DNA of 64,000 nt, from contig OU744732.1 in assembly GCA_916613615.1 (NCBI GenBank), positions 51,606,227 through 51,670,226 of the forward strand. The letters are read 5' to 3'. The notes beneath the pieces were generated by a model that searched no databases, was not told the DNA's origin, and saw only the letters and a program-made list of their open reading frames with translations. Of the stretch, positions 36,121 to 48,202 are shown one piece after another. Numbering within the stretch: the stretch's first letter is position 1; the number at the start of each line of letters is the position of its first letter. This DNA comes from Steromphala cineraria. Lineage: Eukaryota > Mollusca > Gastropoda > Trochida > Trochidae. The position numbers and the translations under genes were made by a program.

Positions 36121-37947
36121 AATGTTTGGATATATGGTGTAAATATCAAGAAAAGTATCCCATTTTCCTTTGATCTACGTTGTGGGAGAGAGAATGAACA
36201 TATACTGACTTTCTTGATTTTGTAACTTCAGTACTGAATAGATGTAAATAAGTTTGGTGACTATAAATCCCGCTGTGAAATTTGAATTTTACAATGGTCA
36301 CTTCTATGTTACTTGTATTGAAAACATTTAGCAATTACTGTAGAGTTTACTGGATTTCATAACTTCAGACATTGTTTAATGTGAAAGAAACACTGTAATA
36401 AGAATAAGATCCTTTCCAATTGAATATCATCACTTTTCATCAAGACATCAACATGATGAGGGTGTAGTAAACTGAATTCGTGAAATTGTATTTTTATTTT
36501 TACATATAAAATTGATAGGTGATTTGCCTCTCACGTTATTTTTCAGTAAATAATGATCGTGATATCAATAAAAACTTTAATAGCTTGATTATTCTAGATA
36601 TTTCCTAGATTTAGCTACATCTAGCTTTTCACTGTATAAACTTATTAGGTCCAAGACATTCAGGTCTTTCTCAAATGTTATAACGTAAAATGTACATTTG
36701 TGCAATTTTAGATAACGTTCTTACAACATCTAAATTATGAAGTTAGTCATGAATAAAAGGTAGGTTTTACCATATACTCCAAGGAAATTGAAATAATACG
36801 TAACATAGAATCATATTACATTTCTTCACTAAAAAATCAACGTTTTGTGTCATATGTCTATGTACGTGAATTGTGATGTTTATTATTCTTTTATCGCACA
36901 TGAATGAATTATTCACGAGTACATATATAACCATATACTTCGAGGGAATTCAAAATAATATATAAAATGAAACTTTACAGTATATCTTTAGGTGAAATCA
37001 AGGTTTGCAGTCAAATATCTTATCGCCTCAGGATTTATTTGTTATTATGATCTTATCATACACTATTACTCAATAGTTGTGACGTCACAACTAATCATAA
37101 CCAACCTTCACCAACAACCGGATACTTACTCAACGATATTTTCCTCTTCCCATCGACATAACACTTGTCTATCCCACAAGGAGGAAATAAGAATGTTAAT
37201 AATACCATAACTTGAACATCATTGGTTTAAACTTGACATGCTTCCTGCATCATAACGGTATAAAGGTGTAAATATCAAAATGTAAACAAATCGATTTCTC
37301 ATATATGCAGACTTTCTCAATTGGCACCTGTAAGGTAAGATATCGTCCTCGGTCAATAGTATTTTTCTCGGGTCTATAAAACAGGTATTGACCTCATCAA
37401 CAGTCTATGATTGTATAACATATCATCTTTTCTTAGATCTTTTAAATATGAGATGATATATTTCGTTCTTTTGAGGCTCAATCACTTGTTTTATGGTATT
37501 TAAACTATTGAAATGATGCCAAACCCATATTATCTAAATTTAGATTTGAGCTTCATTTGGAGACTAACTCACGTATATAAAATAATATAAAGACATCGAA
37601 CTCAAAATTATATTTTAGATCTAAACAATCAGAGAATAAAGGCACCTGATATTATCGTTATCATGTTTAATCGCTTTAAACATATTCTTATGACAGAAAG
37701 ACCAAATATAACAATGAAAACACTGAGTACGTATAATGATTTTGGTTAATTGTCCAGAATGGTAATTAAAATTGATTTTGGAAGATAAATCGGACAGTAC
37801 ATAGTTTAGACAAATGGTGTTGATTTATCATTTTGTGAATGTAATATAAGCCATTCGCTATTTACTAAATAAAATGTATGTCTGTATTAATTTTCCGTAG
37901 ATTCAATTTTGAAGTTGTGAAGGGTAGGAAAGAATAATAATTATCGT

Positions 37948-38312
37948 CTTAAAGGGGCAGTAGCACGTTTTAGGGGGAATGTAAGGTGATGTCTGGAAAA
38001 TGAAAATAAATGGTTCCAATTGAAAGACAATTTTTTAAAACTAAATGGAGCTGTAATAATTCAAATATATAACGTAAAGATAAGCCATGCAATTTCTTTT
38101 TCTTACACAAAATGAATTAAAGGTGTTCACACGAAATGGTCGCCAATGGATTTTATGTGAATGTTCATACTTTGTCCTCTGCGTATGGATGATTGGCCTG
38201 TGTAATGAGATTATTGACACTGTCAAAATAATACATTTAGCATTAACTTACAATTATCAGTGAAAAATTTAAAATATAAAATTATCATAAAACGTGCTAC
38301 TGCCCCTTTAAG
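37948..38312 (-). mobile_element. Main MITE family, copy 10 (full length)
   Basis: Intact inverse copy, about 110 bp before a CTCTCCCC-type MITE. Confidence 0.9.
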
Positions 38313-38417
38313 ACTCCTGCTTATAATGATGTACAGATGAAAGCAAGGATTATAGTAACTATCAATACAAGATACAAGTGTCTCTTCGTCGCTGCTTAAA
38401 ATACTTGATAGATTTGC

Positions 38418-38768
38418 AGTCATACTCTCCCCACAGAGGTAGATCATGTCATATCTCTGTTCGAATTAGACCAAATCCTTTGTTTCCGGCATTTTCTCCC
38501 GACAAAGAAATTGCATCACAATCCATTTGATTTTTTTCTAGCAAATGACAACGCTTCTCGAATAGAAGGGGTGGTTCATATCACAGTGTCTTTGTCATGA
38601 TTAAGTAGCTAAAGTGATGATTTAAGGACAGCGTCGCTGATTGTACAAATAACTTTGATTGCATCCAATCAGACATCTCTCATTCTAGCCCACAAACTCG
38701 TCTAATTGGAACAGAGGCTCGATTAACATTTCATGATTTGATCTGCAACTGTGGGGAGAGAGTGCTTT
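38418..38768. mobile_element. CTCTCCCC-type MITE, second copy
   Basis: Left CTCTCCCCACAGAGGTAGAT, right GATCTGCAACTGTGGGGAGA. The interior matches 2241-2612, including CATTTGATTTTTTTCTAGC. Confidence 0.85.
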
Positions 38769-38823
38769 GCGGTATGAACGAATACATTTTTATCTCTCAG
38801 CTGACTAACTTTCTTTTTAAAAT

Positions 38824-41002
38824 TTAAAGTGACACAGAGTATCTTTCTTAAAATTTGATTTGATTTTGATAGGCTCAAATTACTAATATGCTGATTGAAG
38901 TTCATATCTTATCACTGGACTTCCAAATATATCCATTTATGCATAAGATCTCTAAAATGCTTGATTTTATGGAAAAATCAAGAAAACATCTCAAATAAGT
39001 ATAATATTCGAAATTATGCTTTCAGTTAATCTTATAATATCTAATAAACACTATCGAATCGAATATATCTTCCTGTCAGCTTATGACAAGGTTAAAAATT
39101 ACGTTTGGCGAATTTGCGCGCGCCACTCGAGCCACATTATCCAGTTTTCGATCAAAACCCGACTTTGAATGGCCGTATTTTCGCTTTAATGTACTGATTG
39201 ACCTTTAACTTGTTATGATTAACCAGAAGAGCGGGGACGCTGCCATGTTTTAACACCACTGACGTAAAGGGGTAGGAACTAGAGCATTTTGGTCTCAAAC
39301 AACCAGCAGAGTCTTCATTAACCAGCAGAGCGGGGACACTGGCCATGCTTTAACACCACTGACGTAAAGGGGTAGGAACTAGAGGATTTGAGTATCAAAC
39401 AACCAGCAAAGTCCTTATCAACCAGCAGAGCGGGTACACTGGCCATGCTTTAACACCACTGACGTAAAGGGGTAGGAACTAGAGGATTTGAGTATCAAAC
39501 AACCAGCAAAGTCCTTATCAACCACCAGAGCGGGTACACTGGCCATGTTTTAACACCACGGACGTAAAGGGGTAGGAACTAGAGCATTTGAGTCCCAAAC
39601 AACCAGCAGAGTCTTCATTAACCAGCAGAGCGGGGACACTGGCCATGTTTTAACACCACTGACGTAAAGGGGTAGGAACTAGAGGATTTGGGTCTCGAAC
39701 AACCAGCAAAGTCCTTATCAACCAGCAGAGCGGGGACACTGGCCATGTTTTAACACCACTGACGTAAAGGGGTAGGAACTAGAGGATTTGGGCCTCAAAC
39801 AACCAGCAAAGTCTTCATTAACCAGCAGAGCGGGGACACTGGCCATGCTTTAACACCACTGACGTAAAGGGGTAGGAACTAGAGGATTTGAGTATCAAAC
39901 AACCAGCAAAGTCCTTATCAACCAGCAGAGCGGGTACACTGGCCATGCTTTAACACCACTGACGTAAAGGGGTAGGAACTAGAGGATTTGAGTATCAAAC
40001 AACCAGCAATGTCCTTATCAACCAGCAGAGCGGGTACACTGGCCATGTTTTAACACCACGGACGTAAAGGGGTAGGAACTAGAGCATTTGAGTCCCAAAC
40101 AACCAGCAGAGTCTTCATTAACCAGCAGAGCGGGTACACTGGCCATGTTTTAACACCACTGACGTAAAGGGGTAGGAACTAGAGGATTTGGGTCTCAAAC
40201 AACCAGCAAAGTCCTTATCAACCAGCAGAGCGGGGACACTGGCCATGTTTTAACACCACGGACGTAAAGGGGTAGGAACTAGAGGATTTGGGTCTCAAAC
40301 AACCAGCAAAGTCCTTATCAACCAGCAGAGCGGGGACACTGGCCATGTTTTAACACCACGGACGTAAAGGGGTAGGAACTAGAGCATTTGAGTCCCAAAC
40401 AACCAGCAGAGTCTTAATTAACCAGCAGAGCGGGGACACTAGCCATGTTTTAACACCACGGACGTAAAGGGGTAGGAACTAGAGCATTTGAGTCCCAAAC
40501 AACCAGCAGAGTCTTCATTAACCAGCAGAGCGGGGACACTGGCCATGTTTTAACACCACTGCCGTAAAGGGGTAGGAACTAGAGGATTTGGGTCTCAAAC
40601 AACCAGCAAAGTCCTTATCAACCAGCAGAGCGGGGACACTGGCCATGTTTTAACACCACTGACGTAAAGGGGTAGGAACTAGAGGATTTGGGTCTCAAAC
40701 AACCAGCAAAGTCCTTATCAACCAGCAGAGCGGGGACACTGGCCATGTTTTAACACCACGGACGTAAAGGGGTAGGAACTAGAGGATTTGAGTCTCAAAC
40801 AACCAGCAGAGTCCTTATCAACCAGCAGAGCGGGGACACTGTCTATGTTTTAACACCACTGACGTAAAGGGGTAGGAACTAGAGGATTTGGGTCTCAAAC
40901 AACCAGCAAAGTCTTCAGTAACAGTTAGTGGTTCCCGATGTAATAACATCGATATCAAAATTTGACATATGTGATCCTATCAACATACTCTGTGTCTCTT
41001 TA
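38824..41002 (+). mobile_element. 2.18-kb copy of the ACACAGAGTAT MITE containing a 100-bp satellite
   Basis: The ends are TTAAAGTGACACAGAGTAT and ATACTCTGTGTCTCTTTAA. Outside the array its 479 bp align with the inverse of 26584-27065 over the whole length. The array lies at the point between ACCTTTAACTTGTTAT and GTGGTTCCCGATG. Confidence 0.9.
39222..40920. repeat. 100-bp satellite, 17 units, inside a MITE
   Basis: Units begin ACCAGCAGAGCGGGGACACT and include GACGTAAAGGGGTAGGAACT. All units are exactly 100 bp except the first (99). Diagnostic variants (ACTG or ACGG, GAGTATC or GGGTCTC or GAGTCCC, CTTCATTA or CCTTATCA) show that units 2-5 (from 39321) repeat as units 7-10 (from 39821), a 500 bp higher-order repeat. 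No ORF of note. Confidence 0.95.
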
Positions 41003-41357
41003 AAGTGTTTTAGTACATTGTAAGTAAATTTCTCTTAATAAATTGTAGGTTTATACGGCCCGGTATATCCTTATATACTGGAAAGAATAAAGGATGAATG
41101 AAAAGTTTGACATGATGAAAATTAGTATATATATTACTTCATTGACCACCTTGTCAAATATAAGTCTTAAAAAAACTATACATTGTACTTTATTTGTACG
41201 TCAAAGTAGTGCCAAAACAACGACAAAAAATTGGATTGGAGGAAAAGCCATCGTTTAATGCAATCACCACCTCCCTGGTGTCTTAAACTAGGCGTAACGT
41301 TCTTATTGAATTTCTGGACATTTCATCCGTTTTGAAAAATAGAAGTTTTGTTATTGT

Positions 41358-41950
41358 AGATGAACTCATTCTCCACCCACAGAGGCAGTATAATCATACC
41401 CGAATTAGCCTCTGTTCTATTACGCCAAGATCCCAGTGTTCCGGCAGATTGCCCCAGCGGCAAAAAGTTGTAACTTGAGATATCTCCCTTACATGTATTT
41501 GCAAGCCAATGAATACACCTTTTGGATATCCACGACTTTGGGAATTCTTAACGGTCGTATAGTGACTTGCAAAAGCATCATGCCTTTAGGTTTATTTTTC
41601 ATTAACAGTGTGAGAGGTAAATATTTGAAAATCAGATATGGATAGGGTATTTCGTTAGAAACATACTGTTTTATAATTGTTTAAATTGTTCTTTGTTTTA
41701 TGATAAATTTCATTTTAATAATTTACCAAATAAAAACTAATGAGAAGGTAAAAAAGCGATGTTTTGTATAAGGAAGAATTATCTTCCCTTGATGCCGAAC
41801 TACACGGGAGAAGCCGAGCTTTTGCGAATGACCACTTTTGAAACGGCGTCGCTGATTGCACAACTAACTTCGATTGCCTCCAATCAGGTTTCTACCTTTC
41901 TATCCCATGTATTAGCCGTAATAGAACAGAGGCTAACTCAGGTTAACACT
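41358..41950. mobile_element. CTCTCCCC-type MITE, diverged copy with an inserted segment
   Basis: Left CATTCTCCACCCACAGAGGC, right AATAGAACAGAGGCTAACTC. Between them lies about 300 bp not found in other copies (41450-41830), including an open frame of about 69 codons with no recognisable product. Confidence 0.7.
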
Positions 41951-41974
41951 GAATTTTTCGATGAGAATTTTTAT

Positions 41975-42115
41975 TTATTTATAAGATTAGTAGCAGGGCT
42001 GAAAATGCAAAATTTCCACGTCCATCAAGATTCGAACCCGGGAAACTCGGGTTGAGAGTCCTACATTCTATTTATTCGACCAAAGAGATATCAGTCCAGC
42101 CGAAGCCAGTAGGAA
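41975..42115 (-). mobile_element. tRNA-derived SINE fragment
   Basis: On the minus strand the B box GGGTTCGAATCTTGATGGAC is followed by GTGGAAATTTTGCATTTTCA and CCTGCTAC. It shares this tail with the element near 43640. Confidence 0.65.
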
Positions 42116-42196
42116 TGCTTTTGATCAATCCCTATCACATTCACACCCTCCACGAAGTAACTCGTCCTCGAGTCAAACATTAGGGAGATATGCATA

Positions 42197-43548
42197 CACT
42201 CAGGGGCAAAAGAAACGATACCAACTTTTGATTTAAACATATTTTATTCATGAAAAGACATGAATGGATTGGCCAACAAGCACAGAGGTGCTTATATTAA
42301 GGCCGCTCCAAAATAATTACATATGTAAAATATACAATGAATAATTACCAGTCACGCATGTCATACATTTTATAAGCTTCAAAAATAGTGATTATGCATG
42401 AATAAGATTGTTTGTTCGGCAGTCAATATATAAGTGCTTATGGAATGTCAAATCGATCAGATTTTATTATGAAATGATGAATAGATTTCAATAATTTGTC
42501 TAGATCATTGTTTGTGAGCGATGTACATCCCCTTAATACCGTGTTGATAGTAAATCCTTTCAAATAAAAGAATGATTGCTGTCTTAATTCTGTAAACTTA
42601 TTGCATGTGAAAAAATAGTGTACAGCGTTTTCAATTGGGTGACCGCATTGGCACGCGGGGCTGTCAATAATATGTCTTTCAAATTTATCAGCATTCAAGT
42701 CACTACAGCGGAGCCTAAGGCGAGAGTGGATAATCTGACAGATTCTTGAACCGTGGTTGAGATTGAAAGAAATAGTTTTATTTTTAGGTCCGCAAACCGA
42801 ATTTTTTGAAGCCGGATAACGAATCGCTATTTTGAATGTCGGGAGTTAATGAATTCCACAGTTTTATTGTATCAGGTAAAAAAGACTTGGCATATGTCGC
42901 CGTTCTGCGTTTACTGTTCGCACTGATGAATTATATCTTAGATTGTAGTTATTAGTATTGGGTGTGGTAGGAAGGAGGTTAGAGATATATTGATACCAAC
43001 TTTTCAAAAGAGTACAAAACAAAATCCTGTTGTAAATGAAATGCGACTACGAGCCCTTGTGATAGGCACATCAGTTGTGAAGAAGTACGCACAATTACAA
43101 ACATCAAAGCATAATACTCATAATTGTATGACTGTTCAAATACACGAGGGGTAAAAAACCCAGCTTTTTCGATGTTATTTTTGGTCATATTCTTTGGAAT
43201 TAGAATAAAATAATTACGAAATTTAAGAATCTATAAAATCAAAGATGTTATCTATATAAATAACCCTTGTAGAAGTTAATTTGTTCACGCATTTTGCCTG
43301 TATTTTCGTTTAAAAACAAGAAAAAGGGCCATTTTCACTATCCTATCTCGTCTAGTTAAGGAGATTTTTTAACAGCGTTTTTAGAAAGGCTTGTATTTCA
43401 AAAGCGTTAACAGATATAGCTCTGAAAGTAAAAACTTAGTTCAGTTAGCTCTTGAATACATGAATTAACCCTGTTTCAGCCGTAACTATCAATCATAGAT
43501 TAACCTATCATGCATTTTATATGGTATCGTTTCTTTTGCCCCTGAGTG
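42197..43548. mobile_element. 1352-bp element with perfect 27-bp TIRs and TA flanks (Tc1/mariner-like) carrying LINE remains
   Basis: The left end begins CACTCAGGGGCAAAAGAAAC at 42197. The right end is its exact inverse over 27 bp, ending at 43548. Both ends are flanked by TA. Perfect TIRs with a TA duplication are the signature of the Tc1/mariner group, but no transposase is present. The interior is a broken LINE reverse-transcriptase C-terminus on the minus strand. Confidence 0.78.
42438..43190 (-). pseudogene. Degraded non-LTR retrotransposon reverse-transcriptase C-terminus
   Basis: In transcription order, frames spliced by eye give YISNLLP and YNLRYN; then SFLPDTIKLWNSLTPDI and SLSGFKKF; then a frame change to HGSRICQIIHSRLRLRCSDL; then ACQCGHPIENAVHYFFTC with its Cys-x-Cys...His...Cys zinc-knuckle-like layout. 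This order matches the region after the RT domain in many animal LINEs, where similar SFFPxxIxxWN and HxRLRLxCSxLN motifs occur. At least two frameshifts and some stops make it non-functional. The final open frame runs 42698-42438. Confidence 0.75.
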
Positions 43549-43629
43549 TATGAATGATTTACATAACAACAGGGATTTACATACCTGAAAAGGACATACA
43601 GGTGATTGTGACATTAAGGAATTGCCCCG

Positions 43630-43790
43630 GCCTCACATTGGCCGCCCTATGTAGCAGGAGTTAAAATCCAATATTTCCACATCCAGGGGAATTCGAACCA
43701 GGACCTCCGGGTTCATCCTGTAAACCAGGCGTCTTTATTTCTTTCGCTTCACTTCGAAATAGACCCTGTAGCCATACCCTTTATTTTCTC
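43630..43790 (-). mobile_element. tRNA-derived SINE, same family as 41975-42115
   Basis: On the minus strand GGTTCGAATTCCCCTGGATG is followed by TGGAAATATTGGATTTTAAC and TCCTGCTAC. It lies just beyond the right end of the 1352 bp element, while its relative lies just beyond the left end. Confidence 0.65.
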
Positions 43791-44426
43791 CGACAAGGCA
43801 GCTACCAATCACAGTAAAGTCTATAGCTTATCTATAGATCCAATCAAAGCTTTCCTTGTATAGACGTGTGAAGCCCCGTTTCGAATAAACTTCCTCTCAT
43901 TACTCATTAATCAACCTTTTCCCGCTCGTTGTTAATGTATTTTTTTAACACAAATATGTCGACATCTTGTTTTAATAAATCATTGCATTTGTTTTCATAA
44001 TGGTTCAGTGCTGAATTTAATTTTGACCATTGTACATTCGTTTTATGCAAATGATTTAAAATGCACGAATGTTTGTCCTTGAAAATACAAGACTTACAAT
44101 TTAGCGGTTAGATGAACATACCAATTTCGCAGCATTTGAGAAGGTTGAATAGGCCAAATGAAGAATGTGAACTGTACTTAACACTAGTCATATTAACCAT
44201 TTATAATACACTGGAAACACTTTTATTAAAAACTCTTCGGAGAAAGTTATTACACCGTGTATAACCTCTAGTTAGTAGCTCCTTGCATCTAAATGAGACG
44301 CGTTCTTGATTTGTGTACTATTAATAGAAAATGGACTTTCCATTTTGCTTAATCGGCGGATATAACGGGTATGGCTACAGAGATAGATCACATGTTGCAA
44401 TTGCTTTGTAATTCAAGCTTTTATTA

Positions 44427-44770
44427 CCTACGAGGGCAGTCATACCGAGGTTCATATCTTTCATATGTTGCCCTAGGGCAAAATATCACTTTTCATTAAG
44501 ACGTCATGTTAAAAACAGTGCTTTGACGTCAGGGTTCACCTATGACGTCACAATCTATACGGGCTAGTCAGTCGATATTTAGAAGTAGGTTTTGAGTATT
44601 TCCTTTTCTTTTTGGGACTACGGTAATAAACAGAATATTATATTCGTGCCCATGACATACTATGTTTACGACACTCGTGCCTAAATATCTGTATATCCCT
44701 CGCTCTCGCTCGGGAAATACTAATATTTAGCCACTCGCATCGTAAACATAGTATGTCATGGACACTCATA
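44427..44770. repeat. Palindromic dispersed repeat, copy 1
   Basis: Contains TTGCCCTAGGGCAA, several TGACGTCA-like sites, and inverted CATGACATACTATGTTTAC arms around a GCTCTCGCTCG block. An inverted second copy is at 55205-55566. Confidence 0.8.
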
Positions 44771-44879
44771 TCATATCCTCTATTTAGCTCACCATTTCAT
44801 GTTCTAAACCTAACATGTGGCAACGTCTCCTTTGAAATGACAGAGTCAACTCCCCGTGTATGTACGAGAGAACGATCTC

Positions 44880-44992
44880 CAACGAGGGCTTTCCGTCAAA
44901 GAATAACCGCTGCTCGAGGTAGCGGCTTTGGGGGAGGGCTTTAGCCCGACCCGATACAGAGGTCAGGGGCATTCTTTGACGGAAGCCTAGAG
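44880..44992. repeat. Foldback hairpin with GGGCTTTCCGTCAAAGAAT arms
   Basis: GGGCTTTCCGTCAAAGAAT is mirrored by ATTCTTTGACGGAAGCC; the centre is GC-rich. Confidence 0.8.
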
Positions 44993-45025
44993 CTCCTTCT
45001 CTTTCTTATATACCGACATCATAGA

Positions 45026-45256
45026 TTTTTAAAATCTCATAACTCAAACCAATCATCCATAGTAAGAGGACAATGTATGAAGATTCACCTAAAATCCGTG
45101 GGCGGCCATTGTGTGTGAACACCTTTAATTCATTTTGTGTAAGAAAAACTTTACATTATGTATTTGAATTATTGCTGCCCCATTTAGTTTAAATGCATTG
45201 TCTTTCAATTGGAACCATTAATTTTCATTTTCCTGAAACGTGCTACTGCCCCTTCA
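45026..45256 (+). mobile_element. Main MITE family, partial copy
   Basis: Left quarter missing and a deletion before the right end (TCCTGAAACGTGCTACTGCC). Confidence 0.85.
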
Positions 45257-45912
45257 TACACTATCTTTATCTTAAAGTTAACATCTCAGAATATCAATAT
45301 GGATATTTGAAAAAGGATGTAATGGGATGAGAGGGCTTTGTAAGCCCAGATAATAACCGACTGGGAGGACTTTGTAACGTTTATAAACCCCTCCCGTTAA
45401 AAGCCTGAATCTTACACGGGAATAAAAACTGACTTGAAAGTGTGCTAACACATTTTGGAGGTATATTAGATATAAAGTAAGGTAAAATTATCTATTGATT
45501 TGTAGTTAGCTTAAATGTCATGCGTACTTTTATGCAACTGTTTCATGATAAGACGCAATTATTATTTTTTTTGTGTGCAAAAGATAAACGTTTATGATCC
45601 GTGTGGTTATGATGATGTTTCAATCAATGAATACATATTCTGCCAGATTATTCATAACATCATCATTTTTAGAATTTTACAGACTGACTAATGATATATT
45701 AGTGTATGTCTTTTATGGGTAATTCTTAAAATGATAAATATTTACCTTTTAAAGTGATTAATTGTATATACAAATAGTTATATAATCAATTTGGTTCGTC
45801 TAAAATTATGTCTTAATTGCAGTTTCTACAGACACCAATCGAAACTCCTTATGGTTGTCTCAAAGAAAGGATAATAAAATTAGGTAGATCAGAATTTACA
45901 TGGTACTCATTT

Positions 45913-46257
45913 TTAAAGGGGCAGTAGTACGTTTTTTTGTAATTTTATATTTCAAAATTTTCACTGATAATTGTAAGTTAATGTTAAATGTATTGTTCTG
46001 ACATTGCCAAAAATCTTATTAAACAAGCCAATCATCCATAGTCAGAGAACAAAAGATAAAGATTCACATAACATCCATTGGCGGCCATTTTGTGTGAGCA
46101 CCTTTAATTCATTTTGTGTAAGAAAAAAGAGTTGCATGGCTAAACTTTACATTAAATATTTGAATTATTACTGCTCCATTTAGCATAAATACATTGTCTT
46201 TCAATTGAAACCATTAATTTTCATTTCCCTGACATCACCTTTTATTCCAAATTCAAC
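45913..46257 (+). mobile_element. Main MITE family, copy 11 (left member of a recombined array)
   Basis: The left terminus is normal. The right end has been replaced by CCAAATTCAACGTACTGG, also seen in the next copy 961 bp downstream. Confidence 0.88.
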
Positions 46258-48000
46258 GTACTGGCTCTAATAAAAATTATGATTGGATTAAATATAAGAT
46301 ATTTCCGAGATACCTGAACTATGTAATTGGCATTCAAAATTTCTGGAAATAAATGTCTCAGGAGACCAAACTATATTTTTTGACTGCAGGTCCTAAAAGA
46401 GACATTAGATCAGAAGTCTATGAATTATAGATTACCTTTAGTATGAGACCCCGAGAGTTTTATTAAATCGATATGACAATACATCCATTTCCTCCAAGAA
46501 CCGACAGAGAGAGGATTTCGTGAAATATTGATATTTTAAGCAAAGGTCAGGGTTGGAAATATTTTGATCGATAAAGTGAACTTTGGTCACAGTTTAGCAA
46601 TGAATTCCTAATGTTTATTGTTTTTTATTTTGTACATGACATTCAAATGTTGTAAAGAGAGGTGATAAATATTGTTTTTGTCTGAAAACAATTCGTCATA
46701 TTTATTATTAACACATCAATATTCGACAAAAGGTCAATTTCTGATCCTTTAGTTTGGTTTTATAAGAGAAAATTATTAGTAAACAAAAATTATAAGAAAA
46801 TCATTCATAACTTACTTTCTGTAGCATAACAAATTTCGGGTTTCAAGGATTCAATAAGTAGATAACACAATTTTTAAAGGGGCAGTGTCATGTTTTAACA
46901 AAAAATTATATTTAAACATTTTAAATGATAATTGTACGTTAATGCTTAATGTATAATTTAAATTGTGTCAAAAGTCTCGTAACACAAATCAATCACCCAT
47001 AGTCAGAGAACAAATTATAAAGATTCACATAACATCCATTGGCGGCCATTTTGTGTGAACACCTTTAATTCATTTTGTGTAAGAAAAAAGAGTTGCATAG
47101 CTAAACTTTACATTAAATATTTGAATTATTACTGTTCCATTTAGCTTAAATACATTGTCTTTCAATTGAAACCATTAATTTTCATTTCCCTGACATCACC
47201 TTTTATTCCAAATTCAACGTGCTGGCTCTAATAAAAATTATGATTTGATTAAATATAAAATATTTCCGAGATACCTGAACTATGTAATTGGCATTCAAAA
47301 TTTCTGGAAATAAATGTCTCAGGAGACCAAACTATATTTTTTGACTGCAGGTCCTTAAAGAGACATTAGATCAGAAGTCTATGAATTATAGATTACCTTT
47401 AGTATGAGACTCCGAGAGTTTTATTGAATCGATATGACAATACGTCCATTTCCTCCAAGAACCGACAGAGAGAGGATATCGTGAACTATTGATATTTTAA
47501 GCAAAGGTCAGGGTTGGAAATATTTTGATCGATAAAGTGAACTTTGGTCACAGTTTAGCAATGAATTCCTCATGCTTATTGTTTTTTATTTTGTACATGA
47601 CATTCAAATGTTGTAAAGAGAGGTGATAAAAATTGTTTTTGTCTGAAAACAATTCGTCATATTTATTATTAACACATCAATATTCGACAAAAGGTCAATT
47701 TCTGATCCTTTAGTTTGGTTTTATAAGAGAAAATTATTAGTAAACAAAAATTATAAGAAAATCATTCATAACTTACTTTCTGTAGCATAACAAATTTCGG
47801 GTTTCAAGGATTCGATAAGTAGATAACACAATTTTTAAAGGGGCAGTGTCATGTTTTAACAAAAAATTATATTTAAACATTTTAAATGATTATTGTACGT
47901 TAATGCTAAATGTATAATTTAAATTGTGTCAAAAGTCTCGTAACACAAATCAATCACCCATAGTCAGAGAACAAATTATAAAGATTCACATAAAATCCAT
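46060..48000. repeat. Tandem duplication, 961-bp unit, bounded by MITE halves
   Basis: Sequence after about 46060 repeats 961 bp later almost base for base, for example CCAAATTCAACGT at 46247 and 47208, and the non-MITE spacer containing GACCAAACTATATTTTTTGA. The borders fall inside MITE copies. Confidence 0.88.
46874..47218 (+). mobile_element. Main MITE family, copy 12 (chimeric middle member)
   Basis: Its left half matches the copy at 47835 (GGGGCAGTGTCATGTTTTAA). Its right half matches the copy at 45913 (AAGAGTTGCAT, then CCAAATTCAACGTGCTGG). Confidence 0.88.
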
Positions 48001-48202
48001 TGGCGGCCATTTTTGTGTGAACACTTTTAATTCAGTTTGTGTTAGAAAAAGGAATCGCATGGCTAAACTTTATATTGAATATTTGATTTATTTCTGTTTC
48101 ATTTAGTTTTTATACATTGTATTTGGATTGGAACCATTATTTTTCATATTCTTGACATCATCATATATATCCCCTAAAAAACGTGCTGCTGCCCCTTTAA
48201 AA
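47835..48202 (+). mobile_element. Main MITE family, copy 13 (right member, full length)
   Basis: Left half shared with the chimeric copy. The right half is a normal family end (CGTGCTGCTGCCCCTTTAA). Confidence 0.9.

Noticed and set aside
39222..40920. Regular array resembling a CRISPR locus
   Set aside because: The whole 100 bp unit repeats with no unique spacers, it lies in a eukaryotic transposon, and no cas genes exist.
41436..41645. 69-codon open frame followed by GGTAAAT
   Set aside because: It lies inside a diverged MITE, has no recognisable domain, and no matching acceptor or partner exon was found.
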